Positions 1-8,936 of a stretch of 64,000 bases of DNA are shown here, piece by piece. The stretch's first letter is position 1, and each line of letters opens with the position of its first letter. A program made the translations under genes and the position numbers. The notes under the pieces were generated by a model. That model was not told the origin of the DNA. It worked only from the letters and a program-made list of their open reading frames with translations, and made no database searches. Origin of the DNA: CAVTLG01 sp963735495 (GTDB lineage: Bacteria; Chloroflexota; Ktedonobacteria; Ktedonobacterales; Ktedonobacteraceae); NCBI GenBank assembly GCA_963735495.1, contig CAVTLG010000002.1, positions 992,001 to 1,056,000 on the forward strand, read 5' to 3'.

Positions 1-409
1 TGCCACCTACCTGTAAGTCGTACACCCTCCCCCCGGTATAGTTGAGCAGAGCTGAACTCTGAGGCCGCTGAAATATGCCTGCCGAGAGCACGATCAACAG
101 GCAGGCCACTGCACCTACCATGCACACGACGAGGGGAGTCAGCCAGGGTTTATGCCGTTCCAGGGGATGTGGACGAAATTGTTCAACGACGATACTGGGA
201 CGCAAAGGGAGCGCCACGTGGACTGCAGGGCGTATGCTCTCTGTCGTTTTACTCACAGCCCGAAACGGTATTGGTTCCGTTTCGCTTTTCGTTTGCACCT
301 CCGTGAGCGACGTTTCGGGCAACTGCCGTGTCCTACGTGCCGGAATGGGAGATGAAATCAGCAACGGTTGCTGTGGTAAAGGCTTTCTGGCATAGCTACC
401 GCTTGCCAT
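1..409 (-). CDS. Membrane-anchored protein, N-terminal part (runs off the left edge)
   Basis: Open on the minus strand from an ATG at 409 to the window edge, with no stop. The start has a strong ribosome site (GGAGG about 5 bases upstream). The 136 visible residues are a hydrophilic, Pro/Arg/Thr-rich cytoplasmic stretch (about 1-88), then one hydrophobic segment at about 90-113, then the beginning of an outside domain. This is a type II single-pass layout. The catalytic or sensor domain lies outside the window, so function cannot be assigned. A similar topology is common for surface or peptidoglycan-associated proteins. Confidence 0.75.
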   Translation of the reverse strand, partial: MASGSYARKPLPQQPLLISSPIPARRTRQLPETSLTEVQTKSETEPIPFRAVSKTTESIRPAVHVALPLRPSIVVEQFRPHPLERHKPWLTPLVVCMVGAVACLLIVLSAGIFQRPQSSALLNYTGGRVYDLQVGG

Positions 410-929
410 AGGTGACCTCCTTCAACATACGAGAACTTTTGTTCTATTATAACACAACGTACAACCCTCGTAAATGTCGGCTGCGCAGGCAATCTTGACA
501 CATGAAAGTACAGCTAGCTACAAGGTATCATACCACCGCTAAAACGACTAAAGAATGAGAAAATAGTACTATTTTCTTTTATTTTTTTCGCAACTGTTAT
601 TAATAAAAACATCGCTATCAACAAAAACGTGACAGAAATTTCGATTCGTTGACTCCTGTCGTGCCTGAATAAAATTACTTTCTCCACAGAAAAACTAATT
701 TGGGCAATGATGAAGGCTCAATGTTACGCAAATACGCAGTTGAGATCCTGCTATACAACAGAAACATTCAAGAAAAAGTGTGGGTATTATCCCTTGCGGC
801 GGCCCATCCCGTTGGACTGCTTGTGGTAATCCTGATTTGCGCGCACACAGGTGATTTTCTATACTATACTTAAGTGCACCTGTACTCATTCCGCCTATAT
901 CAACGAGTGAAAGAAGGCATCAGCCTGCT
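410..929. other. Intergenic, AT-rich; no convincing gene
   Basis: Divergent spacer between the minus-strand membrane protein and larC. The stretch around 540-690 is very AT-rich. A 64-codon minus-strand reading frame (695-889) lacks a ribosome site and recognisable content. I see only promoter-like sequence near larC. Confidence 0.5.
860..870 (+). promoter_or_regulatory. Possible -10 elements upstream of larC
   Basis: Two overlapping TATACT hexamers (860-865 and 865-870) lie about 60 bases upstream of larC. No clear -35 match is visible, so this is tentative. Confidence 0.3.
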
Positions 930-1721
930 ATGTCACAAAAAATAGCCTATCTTGACTGTCAATCCGGTATCAGTGGTGATATGTTGCTTGCTTCCCTGCT
1001 TGACGCGGGACTCCCATTAGAAACGCTGCGCGACACCCTGGCAACCTTGCCTATCGAGGGCTACGAACTCAAATTGTCGCCGTACATCGATCAAGGCATC
1101 AGTGGATCGCGTTTCGAGGTTGTGCTGGCCAACCGTGAGCAGCCCACGCGTAGCTTTACAGATATCGCCATGCTGCTGCAATCCTCGACGTTGCCACAGA
1201 GCGTACGTGAGCGCGCGCTAGCAATTTTTCGCGTCTTGGGTGAAGCAGAAGCAGCCATTCATGCTGTCACATTAGAGGAGATCCACTTCCACGAAGTGGG
1301 AGCGCTGGACTCGATCATTGACATCGTGGGAGCTGCTATCGCGCTTGAGGTGTTAGGTATCGAGCAACTATACGCCTCGCCTTTACCGTGGTCGCGCGGA
1401 CACGTGCGTATGGCGCACGGTCTCATGCCCATACCAGCGCCAGCCACCTTAAAAATCCTCAGCCGCGTCAAAGCGCCCTGGCTGCCCAGTCCCATCGAAG
1501 GCGAACTCGTGACCCCGACGGGAGCGGCCATCCTGGCAACCTTAGCCCGCTTCGAGATGCCGCCCATCGCCATCGAGCGGGTAGGCTATGGCTTTGGTAA
1601 GAAGCGTCTTGCCTGGCCCAACTGCCTGCGCACCTGCATCGGCGATGCTTATGGACAGATGACACCTGTCGATCCGCTTCAGCACGAGCATCGGCATAAT
1701 CATGTACATCACCACGAATAA
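930..1721 (+). CDS. larC: LarC-like nickel-pincer cofactor protein, N-terminal (LarC1) domain only
   Basis: The family inserts nickel into the pyridinium bis-thiocarboxylate mononucleotide to make the nickel-pincer cofactor of lactate racemase-like enzymes. The N-terminus (YLDCQSGISGDM) is a classic LarC/DUF111 start, and the conserved EEIHFHEVGALDSI region follows. Full LarC is about 400 residues; this protein is 263 and stops right after a His-rich tail (HEHRHNHVHHH), which in full-length members sits at the LarC1/LarC2 junction. No LarC2 coding sequence follows: the next gene, on the other strand, ends at 1746. In Lactobacillus plantarum LarC is made from two frames by programmed frameshifting; here the second half is absent locally. 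larA, larB and larE are not in the window. Family assignment is firm; activity of the half protein is uncertain. Confidence 0.85.
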   Translation: MSQKIAYLDCQSGISGDMLLASLLDAGLPLETLRDTLATLPIEGYELKLSPYIDQGISGSRFEVVLANREQPTRSFTDIAMLLQSSTLPQSVRERALAIFRVLGEAEAAIHAVTLEEIHFHEVGALDSIIDIVGAAIALEVLGIEQLYASPLPWSRGHVRMAHGLMPIPAPATLKILSRVKAPWLPSPIEGELVTPTGAAILATLARFEMPPIAIERVGYGFGKKRLAWPNCLRTCIGDAYGQMTPVDPLQHEHRHNHVHHHE

Positions 1722-1745
1722 TTATTTGTGCTACCAAATTATATG

Positions 1746-2111
1746 TTAGAGGAGATGAAACACATACAGGTTTTTGTCATCAGAGCCGATATAGACAACA
1801 CCATTAGCGACGGTTGGTGAGGAGTAAATTCGGCCAGCAGTCCGATAGGCCCACTTCTTCTTGCCGGAGGAGGCATCGAGAACATATAACGTGTGATCAT
1901 GAGAGCCAACGTAGACGACGCCATTAGCAATGGCTGGTGAGGAGCGGATTAGCCCAGTAGTCCGGTGGGTCCATTTCTCTTTTAGAGCCGAGACCGTTGT
2001 TGGACTCAGGATTTGCTCATACGGATTCATACGTGTATGATTTGCATTGAAGCCATACACCGTGCCGTTGGTTGCCGCAAGAGCAGGCGCAGCCTCGTTT
2101 TCCTGCTGCAA
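1746..2111 (-). pseudogene. PQQ-like propeller repeats, out-of-frame tail of the upstream kinase gene
   Basis: The translated frame holds two to three PQQ/beta-propeller-type repeats (SSPAIANGVVYVGS, SSPTVANGVVYIGS, each followed by an LYVLDASSGKKKW-like strand). It overlaps the 3' end of the kinase gene in another frame. Reading across the run of six G (2112-2117 on +) with one extra base would join the kinase to this segment as ...LLPPLQQENEAAP.... Kinase-PQQ fusions are usual in this bacterial group, so this is most likely the original C-terminal sensor separated by a one-base frameshift. Even when joined it is far too short for a complete propeller, which needs six to eight blades. Confidence 0.7.
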
Positions 2112-3013
2112 GGGGGGAGCAGATTGTGGAGGATGCTGTAAAATATAGGCTGAGCACTATATGCTGCTGGTTGTACCGCTCCTTCCTTGTGCTGGCTCGC
2201 GATTGTTAGTGCTGTAGCAAACGCCTGGACGTGCGCAAAGCGCTGTTTCGGATCTTTCGCCAATGCCGTCAATACTACCTGTTCCACTTCGGCGGTGAGA
2301 GCTGGCACCTGTGTGCGGAGCAGTGGCGGATCTGCCATATTATGTTGTGTGGCCAGCTCAATCGGTATTCCATGGATTGGTCGCACCCCACAAAGCCACT
2401 CATAGACCACCACGGCCAATGCATATTGATCGCTAGCCGGTCGAGGCTTGCCCAGGATCTGCTCTGGAGCCATGTACGGCAACGTTCCAACAATCCCTTC
2501 GTTCGTCATCAGCGAGTACGAGCCATGGGCCACTGCGGCAATGCCAAAATCGCTCAGCAAAATCTGCTGATCCTGTCCAACCAGCAGATTCTCTGGCTTG
2601 ACATCCCGGTGGATGATGTGTTGATCGTGGGCATACTGCAACGCGGCTGCGACAGGCGTCACATAGGAGACAACCGTCGCCAGGGACAGCCGTGATCCTC
2701 TGGCATGGCGATCCCGCAGCGATCCATAAGGAGCACACTCCATCACTAAAAACGGTACATCATCGTCACCAACGCCAAAGTCCAGGAGAGACACAATATG
2801 GGCATGCTTCAAACGCATCGTCCGTGCCTCATTAATAAATTCTTTCAAATCCTCGCTGCGTGTAAGGCGCGCCTGGAGCACCTTGACTGCTGCCTGTGAG
2901 TGATCGCGTACATGTTCAGCCAGATAGACATCGCCAAAGCCTCCCTTGCCCAGCCCTCTTAGCAAGCGATAGTCCCCCATGACCTGACCGGCGCGCTCAA
3001 AGCGATTTGCCAT
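2027..3013 (-). CDS. Ser/Thr protein kinase (Hanks type), C-terminus frameshifted
   Basis: A PknB-family catalytic domain fills most of the protein: glycine loop GKGGFGDVYLAEH, Lys in AAVKVLQ, catalytic HRDVKPENLL, SDFGIAA and APEQ, so the kinase should be active. I chose the ATG at 3013 (MANRFERAG), which has AGGGG about 8 bases upstream; the longer reading start at 3094 lacks this. The last ~30 codons of this frame are out-of-frame sequence after the G6/C6 tract at 2112-2117. Downstream, the PQQ-type repeats continue in the next frame. No membrane segment is visible in either frame, so the intended product was probably cytoplasmic. The partner substrate is unknown; the divergent neighbour is a response regulator. 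Confidence 0.85.
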   Translation of the reverse strand: MANRFERAGQVMGDYRLLRGLGKGGFGDVYLAEHVRDHSQAAVKVLQARLTRSEDLKEFINEARTMRLKHAHIVSLLDFGVGDDDVPFLVMECAPYGSLRDRHARGSRLSLATVVSYVTPVAAALQYAHDQHIIHRDVKPENLLVGQDQQILLSDFGIAAVAHGSYSLMTNEGIVGTLPYMAPEQILGKPRPASDQYALAVVVYEWLCGVRPIHGIPIELATQHNMADPPLLRTQVPALTAEVEQVVLTALAKDPKQRFAHVQAFATALTIASQHKEGAVQPAAYSAQPIFYSILHNLLPPCSRKTRLRLLLRQPTARCMASMQIIHV

Positions 3014-3203
3014 CAAAACATCCCCTTCAGTGTGAAAGGTCGTTACCGCATTTCTAATAGAGAAAGTGTAGAGGAAACGCTGCACAGGCGTCAAGCTTAC
3101 TTACAGAAGTACTTCCCTCAGCCACATTTCCTTAAAGAAAGGGCGATGCAAGCTGCAACATTTCTTGACCTGCCGTAAGATGAACATCCCTTCTTCGCTC
3201 TAT

Positions 3204-3212
3204 TGCTATACT
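3204..3212 (+). promoter_or_regulatory. Extended -10 promoter element for the response regulator
   Basis: TG-C-TATACT (TGnTATACT form) lies about 85 bases before the regulator start. No good -35 is visible, which fits an extended -10 promoter. Confidence 0.35.
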
Positions 3213-3295
3213 GAATACATGGATAGTATTGATTGGAGCCAATAATGAGTGCTTGCCAGGCCAGCATGTTTCTGTAAATACTAGAAGGAGTCTTT

Positions 3296-4108
3296 ATGCG
3301 CTACCCGCGTACCGATGGGCGACAACCCGCAACGGTCGTTACTGACACAACGACCCTACCTATGCCAAACACGCCTATGCAGGATACACATCCCGCTATC
3401 GACAGCACAGGTGATGATGAGCATCATAGAGAAAGCGCGCAGCATATTGCTGTTATCAACGTACTTATTGTAGACGACCATGTGCTGATGCGTGAAGGTC
3501 TGCGTCAACTCTTTATGCTGGAGCAAGACATCCAGGTCGTTGGCGAGGCGGCAGATGGCTTTGAGGCCATGGAAAAGATCCCTCAATTGCATCCTGATAT
3601 CGTATTAATGGATATTCATCTCCCGGTTGTTGACGGCATTGCCATCACGCGTCAGATCACGCGTCAATTCCCGGACATATCTGTACTCATGTTGACCATG
3701 CACCAGCAGCACCAGCAGATCGTGGATGCCATGAAAAGTGGTGCGAAGGGTTATCTCCTCAAGAGTGCGTCTGCGCGTGAGGTAGCGCAGGCCATCAGAG
3801 CCATTCATGCTGGTGAGATCGTTGTTGCGCCTGCCTTGACTGGTGTGATCGTCAACGAATTGCGTCGGCAACCTGACGCCGTGCCTGGTGGACAAAGCAT
3901 CGCCCAACTGTCAGAAAAAGAAGTTGAAATTATCCGTTACCTGGCCTCTGGCATGAGCAACAAAGAGATTGCCGAGCACCTGGCCTACTCCGAGAAGACG
4001 GTAAAGAACTATCTCTCAATCATTTTTCAGAAGTTGCATCTGCGTGATCGTACGCAAGTGGCCATTTTCGCCTTGCGTCAGGGTTTGCTGCCAGACGAGG
4101 AACCATAA
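3296..4108 (+). CDS. NarL/LuxR-family response regulator (orphan)
   Basis: A 270-residue two-domain regulator. A long, poorly conserved N-terminal extension (about 1-54) precedes a receiver domain with acidic pair D60-D61, phospho-acceptor D106 (LMDIHLP) and conserved K156 (GYLLKS). A LuxR-type HTH follows at about 205-262 (LSEKEVEIIRYLASGMSNKEI). The start is supported by AGAAGGAG about 6 bases upstream. No histidine kinase is adjacent; the divergent neighbour is a Ser/Thr kinase. The N-terminal extension is unusual for the family and rich in Thr and His. It presumably binds DNA as a phosphorylated dimer, but its target is not visible. Confidence 0.92.
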   Translation: MRYPRTDGRQPATVVTDTTTLPMPNTPMQDTHPAIDSTGDDEHHRESAQHIAVINVLIVDDHVLMREGLRQLFMLEQDIQVVGEAADGFEAMEKIPQLHPDIVLMDIHLPVVDGIAITRQITRQFPDISVLMLTMHQQHQQIVDAMKSGAKGYLLKSASAREVAQAIRAIHAGEIVVAPALTGVIVNELRRQPDAVPGGQSIAQLSEKEVEIIRYLASGMSNKEIAEHLAYSEKTVKNYLSIIFQKLHLRDRTQVAIFALRQGLLPDEEP

Positions 4109-4136
4109 TAACGCGGGAGCCATGGGCCTCCACCCC

Positions 4137-4163
4137 GCGTAGCGGCAATCCCTTGCAGTTGTC
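4137..4163. repeat. Dispersed hairpin-like repeat, copy 1
   Basis: GCGTAG-CGG followed by CAATCCCTTGCAGTTGTC. The same sequence, with two differences in the central triplet, occurs at 26973-27000, where the arms GGACAA/TTGTCC pair. It sits just past the 3' end of a minus-strand gene, the usual place for REP-like intergenic repeats. Confidence 0.55.
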
Positions 4164-4167
4164 GTTC

Positions 4168-5892
4168 TCAACTGTTGATCGGCTGATACACCCCATAGCC
4201 ATCAAACTCATAGTAGCGATAGGTGCCAGGTGCTGCCCGGGCGACCATCCGTTTGACCGCTGGTAAGCAATTATTTCCTGCCGGCAGGTTGCTGGCGTCG
4301 ATTGGGCAGACGTAGGCCGCAGAGCGATCAGCGTGTACCAGCGCGTAATAGCCGGGAACGCGATTATGCGAAGGTTGGAGGTTATCATCGACTACTGCGC
4401 AGATAATGCGTTCATTGCTCGCAAACGCCAGATCATTGCATGCCCAATACTCTGTATAGATACGGTTCGCTCCAATGCGCAAAAGACTGCTGATCAGCTG
4501 ATTGCGTTGTTGTGTTGCGCCTTGCGCCTCGGGTACCTCGCTAAAAGCCACCACGGTACCTCCCAGCAGGATACACCACACCGTGACCAGTAGTATGCGC
4601 GAGCCATACATTTTTGTACGTTCAATCCACTGCGACGACATTTTACGACTGCTGGCGGCGCGCCACACTGGCTCAATCAGGGCGGGTGTCGTGATGAGCA
4701 GACCAATCAGGTAGCGAGCATGGAAGCTGGGCCAACTCACCGGTCCTGAACTCAGTGTGTACACGCTAATTGTCAGCAGGGCCGCGCCCACTAGCAGCAA
4801 CTGAGACACGCGTTGCACCTGAGCATACCTTCCCTCTGCCCCACTTAGCTGCTTATTATTACGGTACTGTATGCGCCACAGCGTTGCCATAGTTGTTAGC
4901 AAGGCAATAGTCAGTAGCAGCAGGTAGCCGCCGCCCCAACTCGCGTGCGCGATAGTACATGGTAAGCTATGTGGCGAATTATCCCCCAGATTAGGCAACT
5001 CTATTACCGGACAAAAGGAGCTGCCCGTCGCTGTTGGAATGCTTACCAGTACGGTCGCTTTTATATTATGCAAAATACCGTGCAGCGTTGTTGGAGCAGT
5101 TGACGTGCTGCCATGAGCGAGTTCCAGTAAGATCTGCCAGGCATTGAGGCCCTGGGCATGGTCATAGCGCAGTAGAGGCTGTAAACCGAGCAAGGCCAGA
5201 GCGAGCAGTGCAATCGCGCCCCAGGTGAACAATTCGCGCCAACAAAAGAGTATCAAGAGCAGGCCCGCCATCGCAAAAACGGGCACTACCACCATATCGC
5301 TCCACAGACCGAGGCCGACTACCAATCCCAGGCCGGCGTAAGCTGCCAGGCGTTTGAGTATCATGCGCCGTGTAGTGTCACGCCGATAGGTCAGTGCCAG
5401 CCAGCTCACGAGCAGAAAGGCTACAGATCCAAAGAGCAAAGTTTGTGAGGAGCCTCCAGTGGCGATAGTCTGACGTGTCAGGAATGGAATTGAGCCGACA
5501 CTCAAAAACGCTATCGTCACAAAGGCCAATTTCGGCGTGAAGAGCAAGCATGTCTGCAGATAGGTACTCACCAGGAAGAGTGTCACCATCAGTACAACGC
5601 CCAGACGTAGAGCGAAGAGGGACGGACTGGCGAAAAGGTGAAAGATGCCCGCGCCCAGATACGCCTCTATCACGCCCATATAATTCTGTCCGTAGTACAT
5701 TGAGGGATGGGCACCGCGATAAGCAATATTACGCGCCATAATCGCCATCGTGCCCTCATCGCTATTCGTAGGAGGCCAACCCAGCGCAATCAGCACAACG
5801 CGCAGTGCCAGCGCCAGCACAATCATACCTATCGCGCCAAACCTGGAGCCACAAAAAGCACTAATGTTCGTCTTTAGATGCTTTATCGACAC
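4168..5892 (-). CDS. GT-C/ArnT-PMT-like membrane glycosyltransferase
   Basis: A 574-residue polytopic membrane protein with about ten or more hydrophobic segments. The first outside loop carries PTNSDEGTM with the acidic pair D45-E46, the typical catalytic motif of GT-C enzymes that use a polyprenyl-phosphate sugar donor. Long external loops between and after the membrane segments fit the family. The start shown is GTG at 5892, 35 bases past the end of the upstream methyltransferase gene; AGAGG lies about 13 bases upstream and AGGAGA further back, so the exact start is uncertain. It is probably co-transcribed with the methyltransferase. Donor and acceptor cannot be deduced. Confidence 0.75.
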   Translation of the reverse strand: MSIKHLKTNISAFCGSRFGAIGMIVLALALRVVLIALGWPPTNSDEGTMAIMARNIAYRGAHPSMYYGQNYMGVIEAYLGAGIFHLFASPSLFALRLGVVLMVTLFLVSTYLQTCLLFTPKLAFVTIAFLSVGSIPFLTRQTIATGGSSQTLLFGSVAFLLVSWLALTYRRDTTRRMILKRLAAYAGLGLVVGLGLWSDMVVVPVFAMAGLLLILFCWRELFTWGAIALLALALLGLQPLLRYDHAQGLNAWQILLELAHGSTSTAPTTLHGILHNIKATVLVSIPTATGSSFCPVIELPNLGDNSPHSLPCTIAHASWGGGYLLLLTIALLTTMATLWRIQYRNNKQLSGAEGRYAQVQRVSQLLLVGAALLTISVYTLSSGPVSWPSFHARYLIGLLITTPALIEPVWRAASSRKMSSQWIERTKMYGSRILLVTVWCILLGGTVVAFSEVPEAQGATQQRNQLISSLLRIGANRIYTEYWACNDLAFASNERIICAVVDDNLQPSHNRVPGYYALVHADRSAAYVCPIDASNLPAGNNCLPAVKRMVARAAPGTYRYYEFDGYGVYQPINS

Positions 5893-5927
5893 ACTTACAA
5901 CATTGCCTCTGCTTATTTTTTTGTCTC

Positions 5928-6806
5928 CTAAACTACTGTCCCCCAGGCCGTTGTAAGCGTGTTTGCCGCCTCAAAGTCTGGCTGCTGTGTCTCATACACC
6001 AGCTGCTGATAGATATCCTGATAATCGGGTGGGAGCTTTATCCACTTGCGCATAAAGGGGATCGTTGTCTGATAGAGGCGTTGCACATCATCTGCATATG
6101 CCTGTTTTGTCTCTGGAGTCTTATGGTACACGATGCGATAGGCTATTGTTTGCACTTGCTGGATGCCATTTTTACGCATCAGATCGGCGAGGTGACGTGT
6201 CACGCCTGCGCCTTCCAGCGTAAAGAAGTGTCCGGCCTGATACAGCGCATGGATCAACAGGTCTGTGAGACGTGTCAGGGCGGGACTATTCGTATCTGGC
6301 ATCAGCGCATTCTCAGTAATGCGAATGACGCCTTCCGCTTTGCAGACGCGCTGATACTCGCTCAAGAGTTTAGGCCAATCCCACTGCCGCAAATAGCTCA
6401 TGCCCAGGCGTTGATTGACCAGGTCAAAGTAGCCCACTGGAAATTCGAGCATACGCAGGACATCGCCCGTCTGAAACTGCACTCGGTCGCTTAGCTGTGC
6501 GGCTTGTGCCTGTGCGCGAGCACACGTGACCATGCGATCACTGACATCTATCCCGACTAACGTGGATATGCTCGGATACGTTCTGGCTGTTTCGAGCAGC
6601 CACCAACCGGGACCACATCCGACATCAAGCACGCGCTCAAAGCTGCCTGCATCTGCTTGCTCTGTCAGCACACCCTCCATAAGTTCTGTTACCATACGGT
6701 CTTGCTCATCCAACCGGATGAGTTCTTCTTCATTGGAGCGATCCTGTACGACATACGTACTGGGATGCTCTGGTTTTTCCTGGCGGGAGTTTGGGGGTAT
6801 GGCCAT
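5928..6806 (-). CDS. Class I SAM-dependent methyltransferase
   Basis: A 292-residue Rossmann methyltransferase. Motif I is VLDVGCGPGWW (about 59-69), followed by the acidic residue strand LVGIDVSDRM and a QTGDVL segment. The start ATG at 6806 has AGGAGAG about 6 bases upstream. It lies directly upstream of the glycosyltransferase in the same direction (35-base gap), suggesting a joint role in modifying a surface glycan or lipid (inference). The substrate is unknown. Confidence 0.88.
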   Translation of the reverse strand: MAIPPNSRQEKPEHPSTYVVQDRSNEEELIRLDEQDRMVTELMEGVLTEQADAGSFERVLDVGCGPGWWLLETARTYPSISTLVGIDVSDRMVTCARAQAQAAQLSDRVQFQTGDVLRMLEFPVGYFDLVNQRLGMSYLRQWDWPKLLSEYQRVCKAEGVIRITENALMPDTNSPALTRLTDLLIHALYQAGHFFTLEGAGVTRHLADLMRKNGIQQVQTIAYRIVYHKTPETKQAYADDVQRLYQTTIPFMRKWIKLPPDYQDIYQQLVYETQQPDFEAANTLTTAWGTVV

Positions 6807-6901
6807 CGTTTGCCTCTCCTGATTGCACTAACGGCATCAACTTCATAGTAAGTATAGCAAGCACCAGCTCGTCTGTCCAGGGAAAAACCCTTCTGGGTCA
6901 G

Positions 6902-6935
6902 AAAAAGTCCCTGCCGTCCACAGAGACGACAGGGA
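6902..6935 (-). terminator. Rho-independent terminator of ftsH
   Basis: On the minus strand an 11-bp stem (TCCCTGTCGTC with GACGGCAGGGA, one G-U pair), 6-base loop, then CTTTTTC. It lies about 30 bases after the ftsH stop and before the methyltransferase start, separating the two transcription units. Confidence 0.8.
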
Positions 6936-6965
6936 TTTCCGTAAAACTCTTCTCTCTTGTTGCGC

Positions 6966-8936
6966 TTAGCGGTATGAAGCTGGCGCGGCATCAATGGCGC
7001 CCGTTTCCACCAGGATCTCGCGCAATTGTTTGGCATCGATGGTCTCATACAGGCGCAGCGCCTTCGCGACGCGATCAAGGGTCGTGCGATGCTCCGTCAG
7101 CAGTCCAACGGCTCGGTTGTATGCCCACTTCACAATGCGATCAACCTCTTCATCAATCACGGTCGCTGTTTTCTCGCTATATTCGCGCGTATTACTGGCT
7201 AATGCGGTACCGGCATAAGGATCGTCGCGCTCACTATACGAGATCGTGCCGAGACGTTCACTCATACCCCAGCGTGCCACCATTTGGCGCGCGATAGCTG
7301 TGACGCGTTGCAGATCGTTCTCTGCGCCAGTCGTGATGCGTCCGATGGCGACCTCTTCAGCCGCTCGCCCACCCAGGGCCGTGACGAGCTGAGCCTCCAG
7401 ATAATCCTGTGAGTAGTTGTAACGATCATCCAATGGTGTATATTGCGTCACGCCCAAGGCTTGACCGCGTGGTACAATCGTCACCTTCGTCACTGGATCA
7501 ACATGTTCGGTGAGCAGTCCGGTCAGCGCGTGGCCGCCTTCATGGTAAGCAATAACATTCAGATCTTCTTCGCTCAGCACCAGAGGACGCTCAGCGCCGA
7601 TCAGAATCTTATCCATTGCCTCATTGAAGCAGGCCTGGTTGACTGCGTCCAGATTGCGTCGTGCGGCCAACAAGGCGGCTTCATTCACCAGATTCGCCAG
7701 ATCTGCGCCTACCATACCAGGAGTTGCGCGTGCGATAGTGATCAGGTCTACGTCGCCGGCCAGCGGTACTGCGTGTGTATGAATCTTAAGAATGGCCAGG
7801 CGACCATTCCAGTCGGGACGATCTACTGTCACGCGACGATCAAAGCGTCCTGGTCGTAGCAATGCCTTATCCAATCCATCGGGACGGTTCGTCGCGGCGA
7901 TCACCACCACTGCCTGTCGTGTGTCAAAGCCATCCATCTCGACTAGTAGCTGATTAAGCGTCTGTTCTCGCTCATCATTGCTATTGATGCTAGAGCCGCG
8001 CTGACGACCGACGGCATCAATTTCATCAATGAAGATAATACTCGGGGCCGCTTTTTTCGCCTGGTCAAACAGGTCTCGTACGCGACTGGCGCCAACGCCT
8101 ACCAGTACCTCGACGAACTCTGAGCCGCTTATCGAGAAGAACGGCACGCTTGCCTCGCCGGCCACGGCGCGCGCGAGCAGTGTTTTACCAGTTCCTGGAG
8201 GTCCTACCAGCAGGACGCCGCGTGGAATCTTCCCACCCAGGCGCTGAAACTTTTGTGGCGTTTTCAGGAACTCGACAACCTCTACCAGGTCACTTTTGGC
8301 CTCGTCGACCCCTGCGACATCTGCGAATGTTGTTGACGGTCTATCTTCCAGCACCATCTTTGCGCGGCTTTTGCCAAAGCTAAAAATGTTCTGTTGGCTC
8401 TGCGTCGCCCTGCGAGCGATAAAGAAGAAGACTCCAAATACCAGTAGCCAGGGCACAAAATTAATCAGGATCGTCAGCAGCGTATCATTATTCGATGCTG
8501 GCTTGGCTTGAAATGCCACATGATATTGTACCAGCAAATCGGTCAGTGTTTGATCACCATTGGGTAGCGTCGTAAACTGGAAATCTTTAGACGTTTTGCC
8601 ACCGACGGTGATCGCGTTTTTGAACGAGCCGCTGGCTGTCTGTCCCTGGAAGATCACATTTTCCACGTTGCCTGCTTTGATTTGCTGGTAAAATGTGCTG
8701 TAGGGGACCGCTACGGCGTCCGAGTTGCTACTGCTGCTGTTCTGTGTGAAGATCTGAAAGAGGTATAATCCAACGATTACTACCACTATGAGCACGATGA
8801 TACGAAAAAGTAAGGAGGAACCACCTTCACGCGGGCCGCCTGCGTTATTGCCGTTGCCTCCATTATCGGGTCGCTGCGGACCCCGTGAACCCTGATCATT
8901 CGGGTTCTGGTACATATATGTAGCCTGAGCATCCAT
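6966..8936 (-). CDS. ftsH: ATP-dependent zinc metalloprotease FtsH
   Basis: Membrane-bound AAA+ protease that unfolds and degrades membrane and misfolded cytosolic proteins. The 656-residue protein has the standard order: Gly/Asn-rich cytosolic N-tail, membrane segment at about 42-63, outside domain, second membrane segment at about 153-174, Walker A GPPGTGKT (245-252), pore region FVGVG-like, Walker B IFIDEID, and the second region of homology ending in RPGRFDR. The zinc motif is HEGGH (465-469); most family members have HEAGH, but the HExxH ligands are intact. The third zinc ligand Asp lies in TTGAENDLQ. The start at 8936 has a modest GCAGG site. A clear terminator follows, so it appears monocistronic. 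Confidence 0.97.
   Translation of the reverse strand: MDAQATYMYQNPNDQGSRGPQRPDNGGNGNNAGGPREGGSSLLFRIIVLIVVVIVGLYLFQIFTQNSSSSNSDAVAVPYSTFYQQIKAGNVENVIFQGQTASGSFKNAITVGGKTSKDFQFTTLPNGDQTLTDLLVQYHVAFQAKPASNNDTLLTILINFVPWLLVFGVFFFIARRATQSQQNIFSFGKSRAKMVLEDRPSTTFADVAGVDEAKSDLVEVVEFLKTPQKFQRLGGKIPRGVLLVGPPGTGKTLLARAVAGEASVPFFSISGSEFVEVLVGVGASRVRDLFDQAKKAAPSIIFIDEIDAVGRQRGSSINSNDEREQTLNQLLVEMDGFDTRQAVVVIAATNRPDGLDKALLRPGRFDRRVTVDRPDWNGRLAILKIHTHAVPLAGDVDLITIARATPGMVGADLANLVNEAALLAARRNLDAVNQACFNEAMDKILIGAERPLVLSEEDLNVIAYHEGGHALTGLLTEHVDPVTKVTIVPRGQALGVTQYTPLDDRYNYSQDYLEAQLVTALGGRAAEEVAIGRITTGAENDLQRVTAIARQMVARWGMSERLGTISYSERDDPYAGTALASNTREYSEKTATVIDEEVDRIVKWAYNRAVGLLTEHRTTLDRVAKALRLYETIDAKQLREILVETGAIDAAPASYR

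Noticed and set aside
75..395. 106-codon plus-strand frame at the left edge
   Set aside because: It is the antisense of the clear minus-strand membrane protein starting at 409, which has a ribosome site and a membrane segment.
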